DNA of 64,000 bases, taken from positions 42,165-106,164 of the forward strand of contig VTPE01000001.1 in assembly GCA_008638005.1 (NCBI GenBank). Reading direction: 5' to 3'. Position 1 is the stretch's first letter, and every line of letters begins with the position of its first letter. The stretch is from Pelagibacteraceae bacterium. GTDB lineage: Bacteria > Pseudomonadota > Alphaproteobacteria > Pelagibacterales > Pelagibacteraceae. Positions 1 to 11,429 of the stretch are shown here, piece after piece. Position numbers and translations under genes: made by a program. The notes beneath the pieces are model-generated. The model had not been told where the DNA came from. It saw nothing but the letters and a program-made list of their open reading frames with translations, and searched no databases.

Positions 1-927
1 AGAGTTACAATTCCAATAGGAGTTTTAGGTGTTATCTATGAAGCAAGACCGAATGTAACTTCTGATGTATCAATTCTTAGCTTCAAATCCGGTAACGCCG
101 CAATCTTAAGGGGAGGAAAAGAATCGATAAGATCCAATTTAGTGATATCTAATTTTTTTAGAGAAAGCTTAAAACAAAATAAAATTAATCCAAATTGTAT
201 TCAATTAGTAAATAATACTGATAGAAAATTTGTAGATCTAATGCTCTCAAAAATGAGTAACTATATAGATATAATTATTCCAAGGGGCGGCAAAAGTTTA
301 GTTAAAAAGGTAATGGATATATCTAATGTACCAATTATTGGTCACTTAGAAGGTCTGTGCCATATATATCTTGATTCAAATTTTAACTTTGAGAAAGCAA
401 AAAAAATTATTCTTAATTCAAAAATGAGAAGGACAAGCATCTGTGGGGCAGCTGAAACATTACTAATTCACGAATCTATTTCAAAAAATAAAGTATTTAA
501 AATTTTAAATCATCTAAATGAATCTGGTTGCACTATTATTGGAGACAAAAAAACAAATAAAATTTTTAAAAAATCATTAATTGCTAAAGAGAGTGATTGG
601 AAAACTGAATATTTAGAGTCAAAAATTTCAGTTAAAATTGTTAAAAATATTAATGAAGCAATTGATCATATTAAAAAATATGGAACAAATCATACAGAAT
701 GTATCATTTCAAAAGATAAAAAAAGGATCGAGCAATTCACAAAAAGTATTCAAAGCTCTATCATAATGACCAATACATCTACACAATTTGCCGATGGATA
801 TGAATTTGGTCTGGGGTCAGAAGTGGGAATTTCAACTAATAAAATGCACCCGCGCGGACCAGTTGGTTTGGAACAATTAGTTACTTATAAATATGTTGTA
901 AAAGGCAATGGTCAAATCCGCCCTTAA
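1..927 (+). CDS. proA: Gamma-glutamyl phosphate reductase (5' end cut off)
   Basis: Proline synthesis: NADPH-dependent reduction of gamma-glutamyl phosphate to glutamate semialdehyde, in the cytoplasm. The reading frame is open from base 1 (visible start RVTIPIGVLGVIYEARPNVT), so the N-terminus lies outside the window and the GTG at 142 is internal. The catalytic cysteine is seen in LEGLCHIYLD (codon 358-360), followed by the conserved segment around RRTSICGAAETLL and the C-terminal GSEVGISTNKMHPRGPVGLEQL typical of the family. 308 codons are visible of about 410-420 expected. Its 3' end overlaps nadD by 20 bases, which suggests co-transcription with it. Confidence 0.95.
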   Translation, partial: RVTIPIGVLGVIYEARPNVTSDVSILSFKSGNAAILRGGKESIRSNLVISNFFRESLKQNKINPNCIQLVNNTDRKFVDLMLSKMSNYIDIIIPRGGKSLVKKVMDISNVPIIGHLEGLCHIYLDSNFNFEKAKKIILNSKMRRTSICGAAETLLIHESISKNKVFKILNHLNESGCTIIGDKKTNKIFKKSLIAKESDWKTEYLESKISVKIVKNINEAIDHIKKYGTNHTECIISKDKKRIEQFTKSIQSSIIMTNTSTQFADGYEFGLGSEVGISTNKMHPRGPVGLEQLVTYKYVVKGNGQIRP

Positions 928-1504
928 AATAAATAAAAAGGACCGTTTAGGAATCTTTAGTGGGTCTTTTGACCCTCCTCATAAAGGTCACCTCTATATT
1001 TCAAAAATTTTTATTAAAAAAATAAAATTAAAAAATTTAATATGGTCAGTTTCTAAAAAAAATCCTTTAGTAGAAAAAAGTTATTTTTATAATCACAACC
1101 AAAGAATTAATTTATCGAAAAAAATAACAAAAAATATCAGTAAAATTTTTATAAATAATTTTGACAAAAAGTATTCTTACCAACTAATCAACTCGATAAA
1201 AAAGAAATATAAAAATAATAAAATTTTTTTTTTAATTGGTGCAGATAATATTAAATATTTTCATTTATGGAAAAATTATAAAAAAATTTTAAGTGATTGT
1301 ACGCTTGTCATTATAAGTAGGCCAGGATACCAAAAAGAAATTAAAAGATCTCAATTCTTTAAAAAAAATCAAAAATATTTGTTAAAAAATTATGACAAAT
1401 TGAATATTTTCCCCGACAAAACATGGATTTATATTAAAGATAAGGGAATAAAAATATCTTCATCAAATATTAAAAATAGACTATATAAAAAGAAGCTTGA
1501 TTAA
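908..1504 (+). CDS. nadD: Nicotinate-nucleotide adenylyltransferase
   Basis: Transfers AMP from ATP to nicotinate mononucleotide, giving deamido-NAD in NAD synthesis. The nucleotidyltransferase signature GSFDPPHKGH is at residues 19-28 and the C-terminal ISSSNIKNRL motif is present. 198 residues is within the normal range. The ATG at 908 lies inside the end of proA; the frame is confirmed by the early signature. The proA-nadD-rsfS-rlmH order is common in alphaproteobacteria. Very lysine and asparagine rich, like many proteins of this AT-rich genome. Confidence 0.95.
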   Translation: MVKSALKINKKDRLGIFSGSFDPPHKGHLYISKIFIKKIKLKNLIWSVSKKNPLVEKSYFYNHNQRINLSKKITKNISKIFINNFDKKYSYQLINSIKKKYKNNKIFFLIGADNIKYFHLWKNYKKILSDCTLVIISRPGYQKEIKRSQFFKKNQKYLLKNYDKLNIFPDKTWIYIKDKGIKISSSNIKNRLYKKKLD

Positions 1505-1856
1505 AAATATAAATAAAAATCATATAGTAAAAACCATTCATCAAATTTTAGACGATAATAAAGCTCAAGATATAGTTGTGATTGACTTAAAAGATAAAAG
1601 TTCAATTGCAGATTTTATGATTGTTGCGAGTGGCACTTCATCTAGACATATCCAAGCCATTTCTGAAAATACCTCTCAAAAACTAAAGTCTTTAGGTATC
1701 GAGGATTGTAGAATTGAAGGTAAGGAAAGTGATGACTGGAAACTTATAGATGCGATAGAAGTTATAATTCACATATTCCACCCAGAAAAAAGATCTTCAT
1801 ACAATTTAGAAAAAATGTGGGAAGATATATTGCCTAAACAGCAAATCACTGTTTAA
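1497..1856 (+). CDS. rsfS: Ribosome silencing factor RsfS (Iojap/YbeB)
   Basis: Small ribosome-associated protein that binds L14 on the 50S subunit and blocks subunit joining in starved cells. The RsfS core is recognisable (DIVVIDLKDKSSIADFMIVASG, SSRHIQAISE, EGKESDDWKLIDA, VIIHIFHPEKRSSYNLEKMW) over the usual length of 119 residues. The start is a TTG at 1497 inside the nadD stop region; no ATG lies nearby in frame before the conserved core. Its stop overlaps the rlmH start in TAATG. Confidence 0.93.
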   Translation: MIKNINKNHIVKTIHQILDDNKAQDIVVIDLKDKSSIADFMIVASGTSSRHIQAISENTSQKLKSLGIEDCRIEGKESDDWKLIDAIEVIIHIFHPEKRSSYNLEKMWEDILPKQQITV

Positions 1857-2284
1857 TGAAAATATCCATTCTGTGTGAGGGCAGGCTTAATAAAGGTATA
1901 GAAAATGATCTATGCAAATTATATCTAGATAGAATTTTATCATTAAAAAATAGTGGAATATTAAATATCGAAATTAAAAAAATTTCAGAGAAAAAAGAGA
2001 TTAATAAAAATAAAAATATAAAAAATATTATTTTAGATGAGAATGGTGAAAACCTAACAACATTATCTTTATCTAAAAAAATTAGTGAACTAAATAATCA
2101 GAGAGTGGAATTTTTAAATTTCTATATAGGTAATCCTGAAGGTTTCAAAAATAGTGTTGATAAGTTTGAGAAATTATCACTTGGAAAGATGACTTTTCCC
2201 CACTCTTTAGCTAGAGTTATTTTGTGCGAGCAAATTTATCGATGTGCAACTTTATTAACCAACCATCCATATCATAAAAGCTGA
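1856..2284 (+). CDS. rlmH: 23S rRNA (pseudouridine1915-N3)-methyltransferase
   Basis: SPOUT-family methyltransferase that modifies pseudouridine 1915 of helix 69 using S-adenosylmethionine. The knot region is visible: LDENGENLTTLSLSKKI, then FYIGNPEGF, and the C-terminal LSLGKMTFPHSLARVILCEQIYR with NHPYHKS at the end. 142 residues is slightly shorter than the E. coli protein (155). IGNPEG replaces the more usual IGGPEG. The start overlaps the rsfS stop by one base and its stop overlaps the ctpA start. Confidence 0.95.
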   Translation: MKISILCEGRLNKGIENDLCKLYLDRILSLKNSGILNIEIKKISEKKEINKNKNIKNIILDENGENLTTLSLSKKISELNNQRVEFLNFYIGNPEGFKNSVDKFEKLSLGKMTFPHSLARVILCEQIYRCATLLTNHPYHKS

Positions 2285-3420
2285 TGAAATATTTTTTTAA
2301 GAAAACATATATATTTATAGTTCTTATTCTTTTTACTAATCATGCCTATGCTAATCCAAATGATAAATTATATGAAAAGTTAGATTTATTTAGTGATGTT
2401 CTTAATACTTTAAAAAATGAATATGTTGAGGATATTGAAAAAAGCGAAGTTATTGACTCTGCTATTAATGGAATGTTGCAATCATTAGACCCATATTCTG
2501 CATACATGTCACCCGAGTCATTCAAAAATATGGATAATGATACTAAGGGTGAATTTGGCGGTTTAGGAATAGAAATTACGATGGAAGCTGGACTTGTAAA
2601 AATTATTACACCAATTGAGGGAACGCCTGCTGACGAAGCTGGTGTTCAAGCTGGAGATTTTATTGTTAAGATTGATGGTAAGCAAGTAAAAGGTATGAGC
2701 TTACTTGATGCAGTTAATTTAATGCGAGGTAAGGTTGGTACTGATATTGAAATTACAGTTAGAAGACCTGAGGTTGAAGATGAATTAGTTTTTAAAATCA
2801 CGAGAGATATCATTAAGATCAGAGAAGTTTCAGCAGAAGTAAAAGATAATACCGGCTATATAAGGCTTAGAGCCTTTAACGAACAAACAACTAATCAGCT
2901 TACTAAACAACTAAATAAACTTCCTAAAAATCTTGATGGGTATATTTTAGATTTAAGAAATAACCCTGGAGGACTTCTGTCCCAAGCAATAAAGGTTACT
3001 GAAACATTTTTAGATGGTGGGGAAATTGTGTCTACTCGTGGAAGAGATAAAAATGATATTAAAATATTTAATGCAAAAAAAGGTGATAAAATTAATAATA
3101 AACCTTTGATCGTTTTGATTAACCAGGGTTCAGCATCCGCGTCAGAAATTGTTTCGGGTGCTTTAAAAGATCACAAAAGAGCTATTTTACTTGGAGAAAA
3201 AAGTTTTGGAAAAGGTTCAGTCCAATCAATTATACCATTAAAAAATCAAGGAGGTTTGAGACTTACAACAGCCAGATATTACCTGCCTTCTGGTGAGTCT
3301 ATCCATGAAAAAGGTGTGGAGCCCGATATAACTGTTAAAAGAAATAAGGAAGATTTTAAAATAAATACTAAGACTGATAATCAATTAAATTACGCTCTTA
3401 AACTTTTTAAAAACTCATGA
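2284..3420 (+). CDS. ctpA: Carboxy-terminal processing protease (S41 family)
   Basis: Periplasmic serine protease that trims or degrades proteins from the C-terminus. A signal peptide (hydrophobic to about residue 23, ending NHAYA) is followed by a PDZ domain (about 85-165) and the S41 catalytic domain. The Ser/Lys dyad is seen as Ser285 in GSASASE and Lys310 in KSFGKGSVQ. 378 residues is normal for the short CtpA/CtpB type. The ATG overlaps the rlmH stop and the gene ends in ATGA shared with rppH. In many alphaproteobacteria ctpA follows rlmH, or an EnvC/peptidase gene that is missing here. Confidence 0.95.
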   Translation: MKYFFKKTYIFIVLILFTNHAYANPNDKLYEKLDLFSDVLNTLKNEYVEDIEKSEVIDSAINGMLQSLDPYSAYMSPESFKNMDNDTKGEFGGLGIEITMEAGLVKIITPIEGTPADEAGVQAGDFIVKIDGKQVKGMSLLDAVNLMRGKVGTDIEITVRRPEVEDELVFKITRDIIKIREVSAEVKDNTGYIRLRAFNEQTTNQLTKQLNKLPKNLDGYILDLRNNPGGLLSQAIKVTETFLDGGEIVSTRGRDKNDIKIFNAKKGDKINNKPLIVLINQGSASASEIVSGALKDHKRAILLGEKSFGKGSVQSIIPLKNQGGLRLTTARYYLPSGESIHEKGVEPDITVKRNKEDFKINTKTDNQLNYALKLFKNS

Positions 3421-3884
3421 AAGATCTAAAAAATCTACCTTACCGTCATGGTGTTGGAATGATGGTATTTAATGATAAAAAACAAATTTTTGTTGGAAAA
3501 AGAATTGATAATCAAGAAGCTTGGCAAATGCCACAGGGTGGCGTTGATAAGGGAGAAAATGTTGAGGTTGCTGCAAAAAGAGAGCTTTATGAAGAAACAG
3601 GAATTCAATCAATTAGAATTATTAAGAAATCAGATAAGGAATATATTTATGATCTTCCTGATCATTTATTAGGTAAAATATGGAAAGGAAAATACAAAGG
3701 TCAAAAACAAACCTGGTATCTTATGAAATTCCTTGGACCTGATAGTGAAATCAATATTCATCAGAAACATCCTGAGTTTAATGAGTGGAAATGGGTCAGT
3801 ATTGATGAATTGCCTAACTTAATCGTCAGCTTTAAAAAAGATTTATATCAAGCTGTAATCGCTGAATTTACAAACTCTATTTAG
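3417..3884 (+). CDS. rppH: RNA pyrophosphohydrolase (Nudix)
   Basis: Removes pyrophosphate from the 5' triphosphate end of mRNA, which starts RNase E-dependent decay; it can also hydrolyse dinucleoside polyphosphates. The RppH N-terminus YRHGVGMMVFN and WQMPQGGV are followed by a full Nudix box from Gly41 to Ile63 with the R-E-x-x-E-E core. 155 residues, family length. Start overlaps ctpA by four bases (ATGA). Its 3' end overlaps the 3' end of the convergent atpC by 8 bases, leaving no room for a terminator. Confidence 0.93.
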   Translation: MKDLKNLPYRHGVGMMVFNDKKQIFVGKRIDNQEAWQMPQGGVDKGENVEVAAKRELYEETGIQSIRIIKKSDKEYIYDLPDHLLGKIWKGKYKGQKQTWYLMKFLGPDSEINIHQKHPEFNEWKWVSIDELPNLIVSFKKDLYQAVIAEFTNSI

Positions 3885-4260
3885 ATTGAAGTAAATTTAA
3901 CTCATCAATCATTGTATTAGCAATAAACAAGTCATGGTCAGTTGAGTCTTGATCTTTAATTTTATTTGATGCCCTATCTTTAAGCTCATTGATTTTTTCA
4001 TTTGATAAATCTTTTATATCAAAAACCTCTTGGCACAATATACTGAGAGCATTATCTTTAAAATCGACTACCCCACCTGTTGTAAAAAAATACTTATTTT
4101 CATTTTTTTCAACATTAATAACTCCAGGTTTTAAAAAAGTAACAACTGGTAAATGCTGATCTAATATTCCCATTTGACCTTCAATACCTGGTACGGTTAC
4201 CATAGATATTTCTTTTTCTGAGAAAAGAACTCTTTCTGGTGTTACAATATCAACTTGCAT
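3877..4260 (-). CDS. atpC: ATP synthase F1 epsilon subunit
   Basis: Part of the central stalk of F1; couples rotation to catalysis and restrains ATP hydrolysis. The N-terminal beta-sandwich is clear (VDIVTPERVLFSEKEISMVTVPG, EGQMGILDQHLPVVTFLKPG). The helical C-terminal part is short and divergent (127 residues against about 130-140). Last gene of the atpHAGDC operon, eight bases after atpD. Confidence 0.95.
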   Translation of the reverse strand: MQVDIVTPERVLFSEKEISMVTVPGIEGQMGILDQHLPVVTFLKPGVINVEKNENKYFFTTGGVVDFKDNALSILCQEVFDIKDLSNEKINELKDRASNKIKDQDSTDHDLFIANTMIDELNLLQSK

Positions 4261-4268
4261 ATTTATTT

Positions 4269-6586
<2,318 letters not shown>

Positions 6587-6587
6587 T

Positions 6588-8120
6588 TTATTTTAAAAAG
6601 TCTTTCTTAAAATTATCGATAAACTCTTTAAGTTTAGTTTCATTTTCATCATCAAGTTTACCAGAAGAAACAATATTTTTTAAAATTTCAGGTGCCTGAG
6701 ATTTAATTGAACTTAATAACTGTTCTTCAAAATCTTTAATTTTAGAATTTTCGATATCATCTAAATAACCTTTAACTCCAGTAAAAATTGAAACTACTTG
6801 TTCTTCAACTTTTAATGGTGAATATTGACCTTGTTTTAATAGTTCAGTCAATTTAGATCCACGATTTAATAATTTTTGAGTTGAGGCATCTAAATCAGAA
6901 CCAAACTGTGCAAACGCTGCCATTTCTCTATACTGCGCAAGTTCAAGTTTAATAGAACCGGCAACTTGTTTCATCGCTTTAATCTGAGCCGCAGATCCAA
7001 CTCTTGATACCGAAATACCTACGTTTACTGCTGGTCTTACACCCTGAAAGAAAAGCTCTGTTTCTAAGAAAATTTGACCATCAGTAATTGAAATAACGTT
7101 TGTTGGAATATAAGCTGATACATCACTCGCTTGAGTTTCAATGATTGGTAAAGCCGTTAATGAACCCCCACCATTTTCATCATTTAATTTTGCAGCCCTT
7201 TCCAATAATCTACTATGAAGATAAAACACGTCTCCTGGGAAAGCTTCTCGTCCTGGAGGCCTTCTTAATAGTAATGACATTTGTCTATAAGCAACAGCTT
7301 GTTTTGATAAATCATCATAAACAATCAATCCATGCATTCCATTATCTCTAAAAAACTCACCCATGGTGCATCCTGTATAAGGAGCTAAAAACTGTAAAGG
7401 TGCTGGGTCTGAAGCAGTTGCAGCAACAACTATCGAATATTCCATTGCTCCTGAGTCTTCTAAAGTTTTAACTATTTGCGCAACTGTTGATCTTTTTTGT
7501 CCAATCGCAACATACACGCAATACAATTTTTTAGACTCATCATTTGATTTATTAATTTCTTTTTGATTTATAATTGTATCGATAGCAATGGCTGTTTTGC
7601 CTGTTTGTCTATCACCAATAATCAACTCTCTTTGACCTCTTCCAATTGGAATTAAACTATCAATTGCCTTTAAACCTGTCTGCATTGGTTCACTCACAGA
7701 CTTTCTAGGAATAATTCCAGGCGCTTTAACCTCTACTCTTTTTCTTTCTTTCGAATTTATTGGTCCTTTACCATCAATTGGATTTCCTAAACCGTCAACC
7801 ACTCTACCCAAAAGTTCTTTTCCAACGGGCACATCAACAATTTCTCCCGTTCTTTTAACTGTATCGCCTTCTTTAATATGAGAATCATCACCAAAAATAA
7901 CAACTCCAACGTTGTCAGTTTCAAGGTTTAATGCCATTCCTTTAGTTCCCTCAGAAAACTCAACCATCTCACCGGCTTCAACATTATCTAAACCATAAAT
8001 TCTAGCAATTCCGTCTCCGACAGAAAGTACTTGTCCTACTTCAGAAACCTCAGCATCTTTACCAAAGTTTTTTATCTGATCCTTAATGACTTTTGTTATT
8101 TCAGATGGGTTTATGTCCAT
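6588..8120 (-). CDS. atpA: ATP synthase F1 alpha subunit
   Basis: Non-catalytic nucleotide-binding subunit of F1. Walker A GDRQTGKT at residues 169-176; conserved [13 protein letters not shown], the ARAAAE-type region, and [19 protein letters not shown]. 510 residues, full length. The gene sits nine bases after atpH in the order atpHAGDC. No F0 genes (a, b, c) occur in the window, in keeping with the split F0/F1 arrangement of alphaproteobacteria. Confidence 0.99.
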   Translation of the reverse strand: MDINPSEITKVIKDQIKNFGKDAEVSEVGQVLSVGDGIARIYGLDNVEAGEMVEFSEGTKGMALNLETDNVGVVIFGDDSHIKEGDTVKRTGEIVDVPVGKELLGRVVDGLGNPIDGKGPINSKERKRVEVKAPGIIPRKSVSEPMQTGLKAIDSLIPIGRGQRELIIGDRQTGKTAIAIDTIINQKEINKSNDESKKLYCVYVAIGQKRSTVAQIVKTLEDSGAMEYSIVVAATASDPAPLQFLAPYTGCTMGEFFRDNGMHGLIVYDDLSKQAVAYRQMSLLLRRPPGREAFPGDVFYLHSRLLERAAKLNDENGGGSLTALPIIETQASDVSAYIPTNVISITDGQIFLETELFFQGVRPAVNVGISVSRVGSAAQIKAMKQVAGSIKLELAQYREMAAFAQFGSDLDASTQKLLNRGSKLTELLKQGQYSPLKVEEQVVSIFTGVKGYLDDIENSKIKDFEEQLLSSIKSQAPEILKNIVSSGKLDDENETKLKEFIDNFKKDFLK

Positions 8121-8129
8121 TATTTTCTC

Positions 8130-8678
8130 CTACAAGTTATTTAAAATTTTATTGAATTTTGATTTTGCTGTATCGTCAACCATTAAACTTCCAATTTGTA
8201 GCTTTGCTCCAGATATAAGACTTGGATCAAACTTAAAGTTTAAATTTATCTTTTTTTTAAGGGTTTCGTTTAACATATTTTCAATTTCTTTTATTTGAGA
8301 ATTCGACATTTTTGTTGGCATTGAAACTACAGCATTAAGCTCGCCACGGTAATCTGAAGTTACATCTTTGAATTTTTTAACAATTTTTTCTAAAAAAAAA
8401 ATACGATTTTTATTAACTAAAACTTTTAAAAAATTAACAAAAAGATTATGGAAACTATTTTTCTTAGCTAATTCATTGATAACACTCAATCTATCAATTT
8501 TATTGATTGTTGGATTAGTTATAAACTTTTTAAAATCTTCTGATTGTAAAAACGCTTGCTCTATAAATTTTACATTGTTCTCAACTTGATCAAGAGCTTT
8601 TTCTTCATTACTTATCTCAAATAATGATAAAGCATATCTGCCTGCAGCATCAGAAAATATTTGATTATTTTGCGTCAA
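8130..8678 (-). CDS. atpH: ATP synthase F1 delta subunit
   Basis: Peripheral-stalk subunit that links F1 to the b subunits of F0. AAGRYALSLFEIS near the N-terminus and the C-terminal domain with YRGELNAVVSMP and DPSLISGAKLQIGSLMVDDTAKSKF read in parts identify the OSCP/delta family; 182 residues. The start is a TTG (8676-8678) with an AGGGA ribosome-binding site six bases ahead; no ATG or GTG lies upstream in frame. First gene of the F1 operon, behind the promoter at 8701-8729. Confidence 0.93.
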   Translation of the reverse strand: MTQNNQIFSDAAGRYALSLFEISNEEKALDQVENNVKFIEQAFLQSEDFKKFITNPTINKIDRLSVINELAKKNSFHNLFVNFLKVLVNKNRIFFLEKIVKKFKDVTSDYRGELNAVVSMPTKMSNSQIKEIENMLNETLKKKINLNFKFDPSLISGAKLQIGSLMVDDTAKSKFNKILNNL

Positions 8679-8700
8679 AATTATCCCTTTTTTTGCGGTG

Positions 8701-8729
8701 TAATTACCATTGCGATAAGATCATATCAA
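8701..8729 (-). promoter_or_regulatory. Predicted promoter of the atpHAGDC operon
   Basis: Reading the minus strand, TTGATA (8729-8724) and TAATTA (8706-8701) are separated by exactly 17 bases in the 79-bp gap between priA and atpH. This would give a leader of roughly 15-20 bases that holds the AGGGA ribosome-binding site. Pattern-based only. Confidence 0.6.
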
Positions 8730-8757
8730 GCCAGTTATAACGGACATGATGTCATCT

Positions 8758-10728
8758 TTATGCAAAATTCACAGGATCAACGTCAACTTGAAGTTTTAAT
8801 TGCTTTGGAATTTTAACCTGATTCAAAGTATTTTTTATAAATGATTGAGGAGTAACTTTAGGGTTGTATTTGATCAATATTTTTACTCGATAATCATACT
8901 TAATTTTATAAATTGTAGCCGATACTGGCCCATAAATATTTATGAGTTCATTTTTTGGTAAAGATTGTTTTAACTTTAAAGCAAACTTTTCGACTTCATA
9001 TAAATTTCTACCCGATAAGATAATTGATATGAATTTAAAAAATGGCGGCAAGTTTGCTTCTTTTCTAAATTTGATTTCATTTTGATAAAAGCTTTTTGGG
9101 TCGAATTTTCTTAGTGCATCAAAAATTTTATTTTTATCATCAAATGTTTGCAGAATAATTTTTGATTTTTTATTAAATCGTCCCGCTCTACCTGATAATT
9201 GATAAAGAAGTTGATAATTTTTTTCTGATGATCGTATATCATTACCTAAAAAAGAAGTGTCACAATTTACAGCTACAATCAAATTAAGATTTTTGAAATT
9301 AAAACCTTTAGAAATCATTTGAGTTGCTACAATTATTTTTGTTTGATTTTTTTCAATTTTTTTAAGCTGATCTGAAAATTTTTGATAGTCACTTAAGTCG
9401 CTAGAAAGCGCTTCTACTTCATAATCAGGAAATTTATTTTTTACTTCATCATAAATTTTCTCTAATCCCAATCCATATAATTTGAAGTTACACTTTTGGT
9501 CATCATTACATTTTCTTTCTAATTTTGAATTAAAATTACAATAATGACAAACGGCTATGTTTTTTTTCTTATGATATACCAATCCAACTGAGCATGAAGG
9601 ACATTCTAAACGTTTCATGCACTTGTAACAAAACAAAAAAGTAGAATGACCTCTTCGATTTAAAAAGAACAGAACTTGATTATCTGACTTTAAGTATGCT
9701 TTTACCTCATTCGTAATTTTATCAGATAAGAAATTGTTGTCAGATATATTATCTCTATTTAATTTAACTGTTTGGATAATTGGTAGTTCCGACTCATTGT
9801 ATCTTGTTGTTAAATTAAATGAGTTATATTTTTTTTGCTCAACATTATTATAGGTTTCTACAGATGGAGTAGCACTTACTAAATAAATCGGAAATTTTTC
9901 TATGGATGCCATTAATATCGACATATCTCTCGCATTATAACAAATTCCCTCATCCTGCTTATAAGAACCGTCATGTTCTTCATCAATTATAATCAGTTTT
10001 AATTTTTGAAATGGTAGAAACATTGCTGATCTGGCGCCAAGAACAAGTTTAATTTTATTTTTAAAAACTCCTTTCCAAATTTTCTTTTTATCTTTATCTT
10101 TAATTCCTGAATGCCAAATAGCTGGTTGGTAATTAAAAAATGACTTAAATCTTTCGGCAATCTGTTCGCTCAAACCTTTTTCAGGTAACATGACCAAAAC
10201 CTGAGCATTTTCTTTTAATGCTTTTTTAATAATCTCAAAATAAACGTGAGTTTTCCCAGAGCCTGGAATACCTTGTAATAAATTTGTAGAGTAATCAGAA
10301 GGTTTTACTTTTCGATCAATTTCTTGCAAAATTTTTTTTTGCTCTGAATTGAGTGATGATTTTGTTGTAATACTTGGGGAATATTCAGAAAAATCCTGAA
10401 TTTTTTTTAAACCTTTATCAATACTTTTAAATCCATTTTTATATAAAAATAAATTTAAAACCAAACCTAAGTTTACTAGATTATAATTAGATATCTTTTC
10501 AATTAAAGAAATTCGATTTTTAGAAAGAGGCGGAATATCAAAAAATTTAGAAATTTTTTTTATTTTAATTTTTTTATCTAGTGACTTAGAATTTAATTTC
10601 CAGATTACTCCGGTTATCTCCTTATTTTTAAAATTAATACTTACAAAGCTTCCAATTTTAACCTTTTTGTTAGTTTCATATGTGAAACTTCGATCAAAAT
10701 TTAATGGTAACAGAACATCAACAAGCAT
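8758..10728 (-). CDS. priA: Primosomal replication-restart helicase PriA
   Basis: 3'-5' DNA helicase that reloads the replisome at stalled forks. N-terminal 3'-end binding domain (VLLPLNFDRSFTYE), Walker A GIPGSGKT at 153-160, Walker B in IIIDEEHDGSYKQ, an eight-cysteine zinc-binding insertion (CYKCMKRLECPSC, then CHYC and two further Cys), and the C-terminal helicase motif QLSGRAGRF. 656 residues, shorter than E. coli PriA (732), mainly in the N-terminal linker. It is divergent from the aldolase gene with 41 bp between the two starts. Confidence 0.96.
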   Translation of the reverse strand: MLVDVLLPLNFDRSFTYETNKKVKIGSFVSINFKNKEITGVIWKLNSKSLDKKIKIKKISKFFDIPPLSKNRISLIEKISNYNLVNLGLVLNLFLYKNGFKSIDKGLKKIQDFSEYSPSITTKSSLNSEQKKILQEIDRKVKPSDYSTNLLQGIPGSGKTHVYFEIIKKALKENAQVLVMLPEKGLSEQIAERFKSFFNYQPAIWHSGIKDKDKKKIWKGVFKNKIKLVLGARSAMFLPFQKLKLIIIDEEHDGSYKQDEGICYNARDMSILMASIEKFPIYLVSATPSVETYNNVEQKKYNSFNLTTRYNESELPIIQTVKLNRDNISDNNFLSDKITNEVKAYLKSDNQVLFFLNRRGHSTFLFCYKCMKRLECPSCSVGLVYHKKKNIAVCHYCNFNSKLERKCNDDQKCNFKLYGLGLEKIYDEVKNKFPDYEVEALSSDLSDYQKFSDQLKKIEKNQTKIIVATQMISKGFNFKNLNLIVAVNCDTSFLGNDIRSSEKNYQLLYQLSGRAGRFNKKSKIILQTFDDKNKIFDALRKFDPKSFYQNEIKFRKEANLPPFFKFISIILSGRNLYEVEKFALKLKQSLPKNELINIYGPVSATIYKIKYDYRVKILIKYNPKVTPQSFIKNTLNQVKIPKQLKLQVDVDPVNFA

Positions 10729-10769
10729 AATAAATTTGTATTTTCACTAAAAAGTTATAAATTTTAATT

Positions 10770-11426
10770 ATGAAGATATACATTGACTCATCAGATATTA
10801 AAGAAATCAAAGAGATTAATAAAACACAATTAGTTGACGGTATAACTACTAATCCATCGTTAATTGCTAAGCAAAATAAAGATATTAAAGTTATCTTAAA
10901 AGAAATTTGTAAAGAGATTAAGGGACCTGTTAGTGCTGAAGTAACGGCTACGCAAGCAAAGCAAATGATTGAGGAAGCTAAAGTTCTTCAGAAAATTTCT
11001 AAAAATATTGTTATTAAATTACCTTTGACCTTTGAAGGTCTAAAAGCATGTTCTCATTTGACTAAAAAGGGGTATAAAACAAATGTCACTTTATGTTTTT
11101 CGGTAACACAGGCTCTATTAGCTGCAAAAGCTGGAGCTACTTATATCTCGCCCTTTGTCGGTAGGTTAGATGACATTGGAGAGAGCGGTATAGAACTTAT
11201 AAAAGATATCAGAAAAGTATTTGATAATTATAAAGATTTAAAAACTAAAATTCTCTCAGCTTCAGTCAGAAATGCTGAACATGTCAAAGAAGTTGCTAAA
11301 GCTGGTTCAGATATTGCAACAATTCCACCTAAAGTTTTTCATGAACTATACAAACATGATTTAACTGACAAAGGGTTAAAAATTTTTTTAGAAGATTGGA
11401 ATAAAACTAATCAAAAAATTAGTTAA
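10770..11426 (+). CDS. Transaldolase / fructose-6-phosphate aldolase family protein
   Basis: Schiff-base class I aldolase of the short transaldolase type (TalC/FsaA, about 215-220 residues). [13 protein letters not shown] and [11 protein letters not shown] are characteristic; the catalytic lysine is Lys83 in VIKLPLT, followed by [31 protein letters not shown] in pieces. Members act either as transaldolase in the pentose phosphate pathway or as fructose-6-phosphate aldolase; sequence reading does not decide between them. For a SAR11 cell, transaldolase is the likelier role. Its stop is three bases from the convergent lpdA stop. Confidence 0.9.
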   Translation: MKIYIDSSDIKEIKEINKTQLVDGITTNPSLIAKQNKDIKVILKEICKEIKGPVSAEVTATQAKQMIEEAKVLQKISKNIVIKLPLTFEGLKACSHLTKKGYKTNVTLCFSVTQALLAAKAGATYISPFVGRLDDIGESGIELIKDIRKVFDNYKDLKTKILSASVRNAEHVKEVAKAGSDIATIPPKVFHELYKHDLTDKGLKIFLEDWNKTNQKIS

Positions 11427-11429
11427 AAT

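Noticed and set aside
6945..7351. Plus-strand open frames inside atpA and other large genes (for example 5485-5730, 28378-28731, 41590-41895)
   Set aside because: All are antisense shadows of well-identified genes, with no domain signal or ribosome-binding site.
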